From Diplolepis rosae (taxonomy: Eukaryota; Arthropoda; Insecta; Hymenoptera; Diplolepididae), in assembly GCA_030998225.1 (NCBI GenBank), contig JAPYXD010000686.1, positions 2,232,001-2,296,000 on the forward strand: a stretch of 64,000 bases of DNA, in the 5' to 3' direction. This document shows positions 26,716 through 40,180 of this stretch, piece after piece (position 1 is the stretch's first letter; each line of letters starts with the position of its first letter). The position numbers and the translations under genes were made by a program. The notes under the pieces were generated by a model. It was not told the DNA's origin and made no database searches. It saw only the letters and a list, made by a program, of their open reading frames with translations.

Positions 26716-27106
26716 CAAGCATTTGACTCCATACTGAGGCAGAACTATACCAGTACCACGCTAACGCTCGGCATTAATCCGTCAGTCGGCTTCTAGACAG
26801 CATTTGACTCCATACTGTGGCAGTACTACACCAGTACCGCGGCCACGGTGAACATGAATCACTAAGTCAATTTCAAGACAGTATTTGACTCCATACTGTG
26901 GCAGTACTATATCAGTACCGCGCGAACGCTCGGCATAAATTCCTGAATCAGTTTCCAGACAGCATTTCACTTCATACTGTGGCAGTACTACACCAGTACC
27001 GCGGCCACGGTGAACATGAATCCCTAAGTCAGTTTCAAGACAGCATTTGATTCCATACTGGGGCATTACTATAACAGTACCACACTAACGCTCGGCATTA
27101 ATCCAT
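26716..27106. repeat. Three-copy block, copy 3 (short)
   Basis: This carries the same GGCCACGGTGAACATG pair as copies 1 and 2, beginning with CATACTGAGGCAGAACTATAC. It starts 809 bp after the equivalent position of copy 2 (ten monomers minus one base). It differs by GATTCCATACTGGGG near 27,049. Only about five monomers are shared, after which the flanks diverge. Confidence 0.85.
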
Positions 27107-28889
27107 CAGTCGGCTTCTAGACAGCATTTGACTCCATACCGGGGCAGTAGTATACAAGTACCGCGCCAACGCTGGGCATGAATCCCTGAATCAGTTTCTA
27201 GACAGCATTTCACTCCATACTGGGGCATTTCTATACCAGTACAGCGTCACCGCCGGGCATAAATCCCTAAGTCGGCTTCTAGACATCATTTGACTACATA
27301 CTTGGGCAGTACTATACCAGTACCGCGCGAACGCTAGGCATAAATCCCTAAGACAGTTTCTAGACAGCATTTGACTCCATACTGGGGCAGTACTATACAA
27401 GTACCGCGCCAACGCTGGGCATGAATCCCTGAATCAGTTTCTAGACAGCATTTCACTCCATACTGGGGCATTTCTATACCAGTACCGTGCTAACGGTGCG
27501 CATAAATCCCTCAGTCATCTTCTAGACAGCATTTGACTCCATACTGGGGCAATTCTATACCAGTGCCGCGCGAACGCTGGGCATAAATCCGTAAGGCGGC
27601 ATCTAGACAGCTTTTTACTCCATACTGGGGCAGTACTCTACCAGTACCGTGCCAACGCTCGGCATAGATTCCTAAGTCAGCTTCAAGACAGCATTTGACT
27701 CCATACTGGGGCATTCCTATAACAGTACCACACTAACGCTCGGCATTAATCCATCAGTCGACTTCTAGACATCATTTGACTCCATACTTGCGCAGTACTA
27801 TACCAGTACCGCGCGAACGCTCGTCATAAATCCCTCAGTCATCTTCTAGACAGCATTTGACTCCATACTGGGGCAGTACTATACCAGTACCGTCCCAAAG
27901 CTAGGCATAAATCCCTAAGACAGTTTCTAGACAGCATTTGACTCCATACTGGGGCAATACTATACCGGTACCGCGCCAACGCTCGGCATTAATCCCTCAG
28001 TCAGCTTCTAGACAGCATTTGACTCCGTACTGGGGCAGTATTATACCAGTACCGCGCGAGCGCTAGTCCGAAATCCCTCAGTCATCTTCTAGACAGCATT
28101 TGACTCCATACTGGGGCAATTCTATACCAGTGCCGCGCGAACGCTCGGCATAAATCCCTAAGTCGCCTTCTAGCCAGCATTTGACTCCATACTGGGGCAG
28201 TACTATACCAGTACCGTGCCAAAGCTAGGCATAAATCCCTAAGACAATTTCTAGACAACATTTGACTCCATACTGGGGCAGTACTATACCAGTACCGCCA
28301 ACGCTAGGCATGAATCCCTAAGACAGTTTCTAGACAGCATTTGACTCCGTACTGGGGCAGTATTATACCAGTACCGCGCGATCGCTAGTCCGAAATCCCT
28401 CAGTCATCTTCTAGACAGCATTTGACTCCATACTGGGGCAATTCTATACCAGTGCCGCGCGAACGCTGGGCATAAATCCCTAAGTCAGTTTCTACACAGC
28501 ATTTGACTCCGTACTGGGGCAGTACTATACTAGTACCACGCTAACGCTCGGCATTAATCCGTCAGTCGGCTTCTAGACGGCTTTTAACTCCATACTGGGG
28601 CATTACTACACCAGTACCGCGAAAACGGTGGGCATAAATCCCTACGCAGCTTCAAGACAGCATTTGACTCCATACTGGGGCATTACTATAACATTACCAC
28701 ACTAACGCTCGGCATTAATCCATCAGTCAGCTTCTAGACAGCATTTGGACTCCATTCTGGGGCAATACTATACCAGTGCCGTGCCAGCGGTGGGCAGAAA
28801 TCCCTCAGTCATCTTCTAGACAGCATTTGACTCCATACTGGGGCAGTACTATACCAGTACCGCGCGAACGCTCGGCATAAATTCCTAAG

Positions 28890-31800
28890 TCGTCTTCTAG
28901 CCAGAATTTGACTCCATACTGGGGCAGTACTATACCAGTACCGCGCGAACGCTGGGCATAAATACCTCAGTCATCTTCTGGACAGCATTAGACTCCATAC
29001 TGGGGCAGTAATATACCAGTACCGCGCCAACGATGGGCATAAATCCTGAAACAGTTTGTAGACAGCATAAGACACCATACTGGGGTAGTTCTATACCAGT
29101 ACTGCGCCAAAGCTAGGCATAAATCCCTAAGACAGTTTCTAGAAAGCACTTGACTTCATACTGGGGCAGTACTATAGCAGTACCGCGCGAACGCTCGGCA
29201 TAAATCCCTAAGTCGGCTTCAAGCCGTCATTTGGACTCCATACTGGGGCGTTTCTATACCAGTACCGTGCCAACAGTGGGCATAAATCCCTCAGTCATCT
29301 TCTAGACAGCATTGGACTCCATACTGGCACAATACTATACAAGTACCGTGCCAACGTTGGCCATTAATCCATCAGTCCGCTTCTAGACAGCATTTGATTC
29401 CATACTGGGACAGTACTATATCAGTACCGCGCCAACGCTCGGCATAAATACCTAAGTCGTCTTCTAGCAAGCATTTGACTCCATAGTGGGGCAGTACTAC
29501 ACCAGTACTGCGCCAACGCTGGGCATGATTCCCTACGTCGGCTTCTACCCAGTATTTGACTCCATACTGGGGCATTGCTATAGCAGTACCGTGCCAACGC
29601 TGGGAATAAATCCCTAAGTCCTTTCTAGACAGCATTTGACTCCATACTGGGACAGTACTATATCAGTACCGCGCGAACGCTCGGAATAAATCCCTAAGTC
29701 GTGTCCTAGCAAGTATTTCACTCCATACTGGGGCATAACTATACCAGTACCACGCTAACGCACGGAATTAATCCGTCAGTCGGCTTCTTGACAGCATTTG
29801 TCTCCATACTGTGGCAGTACTACACCAGTACCGCGACAACGGTGGGCATAAATCCCTACGTCAGCTTCAAGACAGCATTTGACTTCATACTGGGGCAGTA
29901 CTATACCAGTACCGCGCGAACGCTCGGCATAAATCCATAAGTCAGTTTCTAGACAGCATTCTACTCCATACTGGGGCAGTAATATACCAGTACCGCGCCA
30001 ACTATGGGCATAAATCCCTGAATCAGTTTGTAGACAGCATAAGACACCATACTGGGGTAGTTCTATACCAGTACTGCGCCAAAGCTAGGCATAAATCCCT
30101 AAGACAGTTTCTAGAAAGCACTTGACTTCATACTGGGGCAGTTCTATACCAGTACCGCTTCACCGCTGGGCATAAATCCCTAAGTCGGCTTCTAGACAGC
30201 ATTTGACTACATACTGGTGCAGTACCATACCAGTACCGTGCCAACGCTGGGAATAAATCCCTCAGTCCGTTCTAGACAGCATTTGACTCCATACTGGGAC
30301 AGTACTATAGCAGTACCGCGCGAACACTCGGCATAAATCCCTAAGTCGTCTTCTAGCAAGCATTTGACTCCATACTGAAGCAGAACTATACCAGTACCAC
30401 GCTAACGCTCGGCATTAATCCTTCAGTCGGCTTCTAGACAGCATTTGACTCCATACTGGGACAGTACTATATCAGTACCGCGCGAACACTCGGCATAAAT
30501 CCCTAAGTCGTCTTCTAGCAAGCATTTGACTCCATACTGAAGCAGAACTATACCAGTACCACGCTAACGCTCGGCATTAATCCTTCAGTCGGCTTCTAGA
30601 CAGCATTTGACTCCATACTGTGGCAGTACTACACCAGTACCGCGACAACGGTGGGCATAGATCCCTAAGTCGTCTTCTAGCAAGCATTTGACTCCATAGT
30701 GGGGCAGTACTACACCAGTACCGCGCCAACGGTGGGCATAAATCCCTACGTCAGCTTCAAGATAGCATTTGACTCCATACTGGGGCATTACTATAACAGT
30801 ACCACACAAACGCACGGAATTAATCCGTCAGTCGGCTTCTTGACAGCATTTGACTCCATACTGTGGCAGTACTACACCAGTACCGCGACAACGGTGGGCA
30901 TAGATCCCTAAGTCGTCTTCTAGCAAGCATTTGACTCCATAGTGTGGCAGTACTACACCAGTACCGCGCCAACGGTGGGCATAAATCCCTACGTCAGCTT
31001 CAAGACAGCATTTGACTCCATACTGGGGCATTACTATAACAGTACCACACTAACGCTCGGCATTAATCCATCAGTCGGCTTCTAGACAGCATTGGGACTC
31101 CATACTGGGGCATTTCTATACCAGTACCGTGCTAACTGTGCGCATAAATCCCTCAGTCATCTTCTAGACAGCATTTGACTCCATACTGGGGCAGTACTAT
31201 ACCAGTACCGCACGAACGCTGGGCATAAATCCCTAAATCAGTTTCTAGACAGCATTTGACTCCATACAGGGGCAGAACTATACTAGTACCACGATAACGC
31301 TCGGCATAAATCCCTAAGTCGGCTTCAAGCCGTCATTTGGACTCCATACTGGGGCGTTTCTATACCAGTACCTTGCCAACGGTGGGCATAAATCCCTACG
31401 TCAGCTTCAAGACAGCATTTGACTCCATACTGGGGCATTACTATAACAGTACCACATTAACGGTCGGCATTAATCCATCAGTCGGCTTCTAGCCAGCATT
31501 TGACTCCATACTGGGGAATTGCTATAACAGTACCGTGCCAACGCTGGGAATTAAACCCTCAGTCCTTTTTAGACAGTATTTGACTCCATACTGTGACAGT
31601 ACTATATCAGTTCCGCGCCAACGCTCGGCATAATTCCCTAAGACAGTTTCTAGACAGCATTTCACTCCATACTGGGTTCAGTACTACACCAGTACCGCGC
31701 GAACGCTCGGCATTAATCCCTAAGTCAGTTTCTAGACAGCATTTGACTCCATACTGGGGCAATACTATACCAGTACAGCGCCAACGCTGGGCATAAATCT

Positions 31801-34510
31801 CTCAGTCGGCTTCTAGACAGCATTTGACTCCATACTGGGTCAGTACTACACCAGTACCGGGCCAACGCTGGTCACAAATCTCTCAGTCGGCTTCTAGACA
31901 GCATTTGACTCCATACTGGGGCAGTACTATACCAGTGCCGCGCGATCGCTCGGCATAAATCCCTAAGTCGCCTTCTAGCCAGCATTTGACACCATACTGG
32001 GGCAGTACTATACCAGTACTGCGCCAAACAGGGCATAAATCTCTCAGTAGTATTCTAGACAGCATTTGACTCCATACTGGGTCAGTACTACACCAGTACC
32101 GTGCCAAAGCAAGGGAGGAATTTCTCAGTCCGCTTCTAGCCAGCATTTGACTCCATACTGGCGCATTACTATAACAATACCACGCCAACGCTCGGCATAA
32201 ATCCCTAAGTCAGTTTCTAGACAGCATTTGACTCCATACTGGGGCAATACTATACCAGTACCGCGCGAACGCTCGTCATAAATCCCTAAGTCGGCTTCTA
32301 GCCAGCATTTGACTCGATACTGGGACATTACTATAACAATACCACGCCAACGCGCGGCATTAATCCCTCAGTCAGCTTCTAGACAGCATTTGACTCCATA
32401 CTGGGGCAATACTATACCAGTACAGCGCCAACGCTCGGCATAAATCCCACAGTCGGTTTCTGGACAGCATTTGACTCCAGCTGGGGCAGTACTACACCAG
32501 TACCGGGCCAACGCTGGTCACAAATCTCTCAGTCGGCTTCTAGACAGCATTTGACTCCATACTGGGGCATTGCTATTCCAGTACAGCGCCTACGATGGGC
32601 ATAAATCCCTAAGTCAGTTTCTAGACAGCATTTGACTCCATACTGGGTCAGTACTACACCAGTACCGTGCCAAAGCTAGGGAGGAATTTCTCAGTCGGCG
32701 TCTAGCCAGCATTTGACTCCATACTGGCGCATTACTATAACAATACCACGCCAACGCTCGGCATTAATCCCTCAGTCAGCTTCTAGACAGTATTTGACTC
32801 CAAACTGGTGCATTATCATAACAGTACCACGCCAACGCTCGGCATTAATCCCTCAGTCGGCTTCTGGACAGCATTTTCCTTCATACTGGGGCAGTACTAC
32901 ACCAGTACCGCGCCAACGATGGACATAAATCCCTGAGTCAGTTTCTAGACAGCATTTGACTCCGTACTGGGGCAATACTATACCGGTACCGCGCGAACGC
33001 TCGGCATAAATCCCTAAGGCGGCTTCTAGACAGCATTTTACTCCATACTGGGGCAGTACTACTACTGGCGCATTACTATAACAATACCACGCCAACGCTC
33101 GGCATTAATCCCTCAGTCAGCTTCTAGACAGCATTTGACTCCATACTGGGGCAATACTATACCAGTACAGCGCCAACGCTCGGCATAAATCCCACAGTCG
33201 GTTTCTGGACAGCATTTGACTCCAGCTGGGGCAGTACTACACCAGTACCGGGCCAACGCTGGTCACAAATCTCTCAGTCGGCTTCTAGACAGCATTTGAA
33301 TCCATACTGGGGCCTTGCTATACTAGTACCGCGCCAACGCTCGGCATAAATCCCTAAGTCAGTTTCTAGACAGCATTTGACTCCGTACTGGGGCAGTACT
33401 ATGACAGTATCGCGCGAAAGCTCGGCATAATTCCCTAAGTCAGTTTCTAGACAGCATTTGACTCCCTACTGGGGCAGTACTATACCAGTACCGGGCGAAA
33501 TCTCGGCATAAATCCCTAAGTCCGTTTCTAGACAGCATTTTACTCCATACTGGGGCAGTAATATTCCAGTACCGTGCCAAAGCTAGGCATAAATCCCTAA
33601 GACAGTTTCTAGACAGCATTTGACTCCATACTGGGGCAGTACTATACCAGTACCGCGCGAACGCTCGGCATAAATCCCTAAGTCAGTTTCTAGACAGCAT
33701 TTGACTCCATACTGTGGCAGTACTATACCAGTACAGCGCCAACGCTGGGCATAAATCCCTAAGTCAGTTTCTAGACAGCATTTGACTCCGTACTGGGGCA
33801 GTATTATACCAGTACCGCGCGAGCGCTAGTCCGAAGTCCCTCATACATCTTCTAGATAGCATTTGACTCCATACTGGGGCAGTAGTATACCAGAACCGGG
33901 CGAAATCTCGGCATAAATCCCTAAGTCAGTTTCTAGACAGCATTTTACTCCATACTGGGGCAGTAATATTCCAGTACCGCGCCAAAGCTAGGCATAAATC
34001 CCTAAGACAGTTTCTAGACAGCATTTGACTCCATACTGGGGCAGTACTATACCAGTACCGCGCGAACGCTCGGCATAAATCCCTAAGTCGGCTTCTAGAC
34101 AGCATTTGACTCCATACTGTGGCAGTACTATACCAGTACCGGGCCAACGCTGGTCACAAATCTCTCAGTCGGCTTCTAGACAGCATTTGACTCCATACTG
34201 GGTCAGTACTACACCAGTACCGGGCCAACGCTGGTCACAAATCTCTCAGTCGGCTTCTAGACAGCATTTGACTCCATACTGGGTCAGTACTATACCAGTA
34301 CCGGGCCAACGCTGGTCACAAATCTCTCAGTCGGCTTCTAGACAGCATTTGACTCCATACTGGTTCAGTACTACACCAGTACCGGGCCAACGCTGGTCAC
34401 AAATCTCTCAGTCGTATTCTAGACAGCATTTGTATCCATACTAGGGCAGTACTATACCAGTACTGCGCCAAACAGGGCATAAATCTCTCAGTCGTATTCT
34501 AGACAGCATT
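28890..34510. repeat. 5.68-kb tandem segmental duplication, unit 1
   Basis: About 70 monomers recur in the same order as 34,573-40,180. The offset is 5,683-5,684 bp at the left, 5,686 bp in the centre and 5,673 bp at the right. The last shift is fully explained by 13 bases: at about 33,055 this unit reads CAGTACTACTACTGGCGCAT and then continues to CTATAAC, whereas unit 2 reads CAGTACTACCTATAAC near 38,740. Shared rare marks include CTGAAGCAGAACTATACC (twice in each unit), GAGGAATTTCTCAG monomers and CATTATCATAACAG. Confidence 0.92.
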
Positions 34511-34572
34511 TGAATCCATACTGGGGCAGTACTATACCAGTGCCGCGCGAACGCTCGGCATAAATCCCTAAG

Positions 34573-37500
34573 TCGCCTTCTAGCCAGCATTTGACTCCAT
34601 ACTGGGGCAGTACTATACCAGTACCGCGCGAACGCTGGGCATAAATACCTCAGTCATCTTCTGGACAGCATTAGACTCCATACTGGGGCAGTAATATACC
34701 AGTACCGCGCCAACGATGGGCATAAATCCCTGAATCAGTTTGTAGACAGCATAAGACACCATACTGGGGTAGTTCTATACCAGTACTGCGCCAAAGCTAG
34801 GCATAAATCCCTAAGTCGGCTTCTAGAAAGCATTTGACTCCATACTGGGGCATTACTATACCAGTACCGCGCGAACGCTCGGCATAAATCCCTAAGTCGG
34901 CTTCAAGCCGTCATTTGGACTCCATACTGGGGCGTTTCTATACCAGTACCGTGCCAACAGTGGGCATAAATCCCTCAGTCATCTTCTAGACAGCATTGGA
35001 CTCCATACTGGCACAATACTATACAAGTACCGTGCCAACGTTGGCCATTAATCCATCAGTCCGCTTCTAGACAGCATTTGATTCCATACTGGGACAGTAC
35101 TATATCAGTACCGCGCCAACGCTCGGCATAAATACCTAAGTCGTCTTCTAGCAAGCATTTGACTCCATAGTGGGGCAGTACTACACCAGTACTGCGCCAA
35201 CGCTGGGCATGATTCCCTACGTCGGCTTCTACCCAGTATTTGACTCCATACTGGGGCATTGCTATAGCAGTACCGTGCCAACGCTGGGAATAAATCCCTA
35301 AGTCAGTTTCTAGACAGCATTTGACTCCATACTGGGACAGTACTATATCAGTACCGCGCGAACGCTCGGAATAAATCCCTAAGTCGTGTCCTAGCAAGTA
35401 TTTCACTCCATACTGGGGCATAACTATACCAGTACCACGCTAACGCACGGAATTAATCCCTAAGTCTGCTTCTAGACAGCATTTGACTCCATACTGGGGC
35501 AGTACTATACCAGTACCGCAACAGCGCTGGGCGTAAATCCCTAAGTCAGCTTCTAGACAGCATTTGACTCCATACTGGGGCAGTACTATACCAGTACCGC
35601 GCGAACGCTCGGCATAAATCCATAAGTCGGCTTCTAGACAGCATTTTACTCCATACTGGGGCACTACTATACCAGTACAGCGCCAACGATGGGCATAAAT
35701 CCCTGAATCAGTTTGTAGACAGCATAAGACACCATACTGGGGTAGTTCTATACCAGTACTGCGCCAAAGCTAGGCATAAATCCCTAAGACAGTTTCTAGA
35801 AAGCACTTGACTCCATACTGGGGCAGTTCTATACCAGTACCGCTTCACCGCTGGGCATAAATCCCTAAGTCGGCTTCTAGACAGCATTTGACTACATACT
35901 GGTGCAGTACCATACCAGTACCGTGCCAACGCTGGGAATAAATCCCTCAGTCCGTTCTAGACAGCATTTGACTCCATACTGGGACAGTACTATAGCAGTA
36001 CCGCGCGAACACTCGGCATAAATCCCTAAGTCGTCTTCTAGCAAGCATTTGACTCCATACTGAAGCAGAACTATACCAGTACCACGCTAACGCTCGGCAT
36101 TAATCCTTCAGTCGGCTTCTAGACAGCATTTGACTCCATACTGGGACAGTACTATATCAGTACCGCGCGAACACTCGGCATAAATCCCTAAGTCGTCTTC
36201 TAGCAAGCATTTGACTCCATACTGAAGCAGAACTATACCAGTACCACGCTAACGCTCGGCATTAATCCTTCAGTCGGCTTCTAGACAGCATTTGACTCCA
36301 TACTGTGGCAGTACTACACCAGTACCGCGACAACGGTGGGCATAGATCCCTAAGTCGTCTTCTAGCAAGCATTTGACTCCATAGTGGGGCAGTACTAGAC
36401 CAGTACCGCGCCAACGGTGGGCATAAATCCCTACGTCAGCTTCAAGATAGCATTTGACTCCATACTGGGGCATTACTATAACAGTACCACACAAACGCAC
36501 GGAATTAATCCGTCAGTCGGCTTCTTGACAGCATTTGACTCCATACTGGTGGCAGTACTACACCAGTACCGCGACAACGGTGGGCATAGATCCCTAAGTC
36601 GTCTTCTAGACAAGCATTTGACTCCATAGTGTGGCAGTACTACACCAGTACCGCGCCAACGGTGGGCATAAATCCCTACGTCAGCTTCAAGACAGCATTT
36701 GACTCCATACTGGGGCATTACTATAACAGTACCACACTAACGCTCGGCATTAATCCATCAGTCGGCTTCTAGACAGCATTGGGACTCCATACTGGGGCAT
36801 TTCTATACCAGTACCGTGCTAACGGTGCGCATAAATCCCTCAGTCATCTTCTAGACAGCATTTGACTCCATACTGGGGCAATTCTATACCAGTGCCGCGC
36901 GAACGCTGGGCATAAATCCCTAAGTCAGTTTCTACACAGCATTTGACTCCATACTGGGGCAGTACTATACTAGTACCACGATAACGCTCGGCATAAATCC
37001 CTAAGTCGGCTTCAAGCCGTCATTTGGACTCCATACTGGGGCGTTTCTATACCAGTACCTTGCCAACGGTGGGCATAAATCCCTACGTCAGCTTCAAGAC
37101 AGCATTTGACTCCATACTGGGGCATTACTATAACAGTACCACATTAACGGTCGGCATTAATCCATCAGTCGGCTTCTAGCCAGCATTTGACTCCATACTG
37201 GGGAATTGCTATAACAGTACCGTGCCAACGCTGGGAATTAAACCCTCAGTCCTTTTTAGACAGCATTTGACTCCGTACTGGGGCAATACTATACCAGTAC
37301 CGCGCGAACGCTCGGCATAAATCCCTAAGACAGTTTCTAGACAGCATTTGACTCCATACTGGGGCAGTACTATACCAGTACCGCGCGAACGCTCGGCATA
37401 AATCCCTAAGTCAGTTTCTAGACAGCATTTGACTCCATACTGTGGCAGTACTATACCAGTACAGCGCCAACGCTGGGCATAAATCTCTCAGTCGGCTTCT

Positions 37501-40180
37501 AGACAGCATTTGACTCCATACTGGGTCAGTACTACACCAGTACCGGGCCAACGCTGGTCACAAATCTCTCAGTCGGCTTCTAGACAGCATTTGACTCCAT
37601 ACTGGGGCAGTACTATACCAGTGCCGCGCGATCGCTCGGCATAAATCCCTAAGTCGCCTTCTAGCCAGCATTTGACACCATACTGGGGCAGTACTATACC
37701 AGTACTGCGCCAAACAGGGCATAAATCTCTCAGTAGTATTCTAGACAGCATTTGACTCCATACTGGGTCAGTACTACACCAGTACCGTGCCAAAGCTAGG
37801 GAGGAATTTCTCAGTCGGCGTCTAGCTAGCATTTGACTCCATACTGGTGCATTGCTATAACAATACCACGCCAACGCTCGGCATTAATCCCTCAGTCAGT
37901 TTCTAGACAGCATTTGACTCCATACTGGGGCAATACTATACCAGTACCGCGCGAACGCTCGTCATAAATCCCTAAGTCGGCTTCTAGCCAGCATTTGACT
38001 CGATACTGGGACATTACTATAACAATACCACGCCAACGCGCGGCATTAATCCCTCAGTCAGCTTCTAGACAGCATTTGACTCCATACTGGGGCAATACTA
38101 TACCAGTACAGCGCCAACGCTCGGCATAAATCCCACAGTCGGTTTCTGGACAGCATTTGACTCCAGCTGGGGCAGTACTACACCAGTACCGGGCCAACGC
38201 TGGTCACAAATCTCTCAGTCGGCTTCTAGACAGCATTTGACTCCATACTGGGGCATTGCTATACCAGTACAGCGCCAACGATGGGCATAAATCCCTAAGG
38301 CTGCTTCTAGACAGCATTTGACTCCATACTGGGTCAGTACTACACCAGTACCGTGCCAAAGCAAGGGAGGAATTTCTCAGTCCGCTTCTAGCCAGCATTT
38401 GAGTCCATACTGGCGCATTACTATAACAATACCACGCCAACGCTCGGCATTAATCCCTCAGTCAGCTTCTAGACAGTATTTGACTCCAAACTGGTGCATT
38501 ATCATAACAGTACCACGCCAACGCTCGGCATTAATCCCTCAGTCGGCTTCTGGACAGCATTTTCCTTCATACTGGGGCAGTACTACACCAGTACCGCGCC
38601 AACGATGGACATAAATCCCTGAGTCAGTTTCTAGACAGCATTTGACTCCGTACTGGGGCAATACTATACCGGTACCGCGCGAACGCTCGGCATAAATCCC
38701 TAAGGCGGCTTCTAGACAGCATTTTACTCCATACTGGGTCAGTACTACCTATAACAATACCACGCCAACGCTCGGCATTAATCCCTAAGTCAGTTTCTAG
38801 ACAGCATTTGACTCCATACTGGGGCAATACTATACCAGTACAGCGCCAACGCTCGGCATAAATCCCACAGTCGGTTTCTGGACAGCATTTGACTCCAGCT
38901 GGGGCAGTACTACACCAGTACCGGGCCAACGCTGGTCACAAATCTCTCAGTCGGCTTCTAGACAGCATTTGACTCCATACTGGGGCATTGCTATACCAGT
39001 ACAGCGCCAACGATGGGCATAAATCCCTAAGTCAGTTTCTAGACACCATTTGACTCCGTACTGGGGCAGTACTATGACAGTATCGCGCGAAAGCTCGGCA
39101 TAATTCCCTAAGTCAGTTTCTAGACAGCATTTGACTCCCTACTGGGGCAGTACTATACCAGTACCGGGCGAAATCTCGGCATAAATCCCTAAGTCAGTTT
39201 CTAGACAGCATTTTACTCCATACTGGGGCAGTAATATTCCAGTACCGTGCCAAAGCTAGGCATAAATCCCTAAGACAGTTTCTAGACAGCATTTGACTCC
39301 ATACTGGGGCAGTACTATACCAGTACCGCGCGAACGCTCGGCATAAATCCCTAAGTCAGTTTCTAGACAGCATTTGACTCCGTACTGGGGCAATACTATA
39401 CCGGTACCGCGCCAACGCTCGGCATTAATCCCTCAGTCAGCTTCTAGACAGCATTTGACTCCGTACTGGGGCAGTATTATACCAGTACCGCGCGAGCGCT
39501 AGTCCGAAGTCCCTCATACATCTTCTAGATAGCATTTGACTCCATACTGGGGCAGTAGTATACCAGAACCGGGCGAAATCTCGGCATAAATCCCTAAGTC
39601 AGTTTCTAGACAGCATTTTACTCCATACTGGGGCAGTAATATTCCAGTACCATGCCAAAGCTAGGCATAAATCCCTAAGACAGTTTCTAGACAGCATTTG
39701 ACTCCATACTGGGGCAGTACTATACCAGTACCGCGCGAACGCTCGGCATAAATCCCTAAGTCAGTTTCTAGACAGCATTTGACTCCATACTGTGGCAGTA
39801 CTATACCAGTACCGGGCCAACGCTGGTCACAAATCTCTCAGTCGGCTTCTAGACAGCATTTGACTCCATACTGGGTCAGTACTACACCAGTACCGGGCCA
39901 ACGCTGGTCACAAATCTCTCAGTCGGCTTCTAGACAGCATTTGACTCCATACCGGGGCAGTACTATACCAGTACCCCGCCAACGCTGGGCATAAATCTCT
40001 CAGTCGGCTTCTAGACAGCATTTGACTCCATACTGGGTCAGTACTACACCAGTACCGGGCCAACGCTGGTCACAAATCTCTCAGTCGTATTCTAGACAGC
40101 ATTTGACTCCATACTGGGGCAGTACTATACCAGTACTGCGCCAAACAGGGCATAAATCTCTCAGTCGTATTCTAGACAGC
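34573..40180. repeat. 5.68-kb tandem segmental duplication, unit 2
   Basis: This is the second copy of 28,890-34,510. Differences are scattered: insertion of bases in CATACTGGTGGCAGTAC near 36,547 and TTCTAGACAAGC near 36,606, CAGTACTAGACCAG near 36,392, and the 13-bp deletion near 38,740. The end is set near 40,180, after the CTGCGCCAAACAGGGCATAA monomer, where unit 1 continues with CATTTGAATCC and this unit continues with CATTTTCCTTC. Confidence 0.92.

Larger units (their letters stand above)
18300..28890. repeat. Middle domain of mixed monomers
   Basis: The regular tetramer is lost here. Left-type monomers (GGAATTAATCCG, CATTAATCCATCAG) alternate with types that dominate to the right (GCTAGGCATAAATCCCTAAGACAG, CTAGTCCGAAATCCCTC, TACAAGTGCCGTGCC). 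At about 18,900-19,010 there is an isolated pair with the GGTCACAAATC tail and a shortened CACCAGCTGGGG monomer; both are otherwise characteristic of the region beyond about 31.8 kb. The region is best read as a transition zone of the same array. Confidence 0.65.

Noticed and set aside
32100..32120. GGGAGGAATTTC as a ribosome-binding site
   Set aside because: The string is a recurrent monomer variant (also near 32,680, 37,800, 38,365, 40,550, 42,900, 44,290, 56,828 and 63,740) in an otherwise normal 81-bp monomer. No gene start follows it.
36540..36720. Real insertion of foreign sequence in unit 2 of the 5.68-kb duplication
   Set aside because: The frame change here comes only from one- to two-base insertions (CTGGTGGCAG and CTAGACAAGC); the rest is ordinary monomer.
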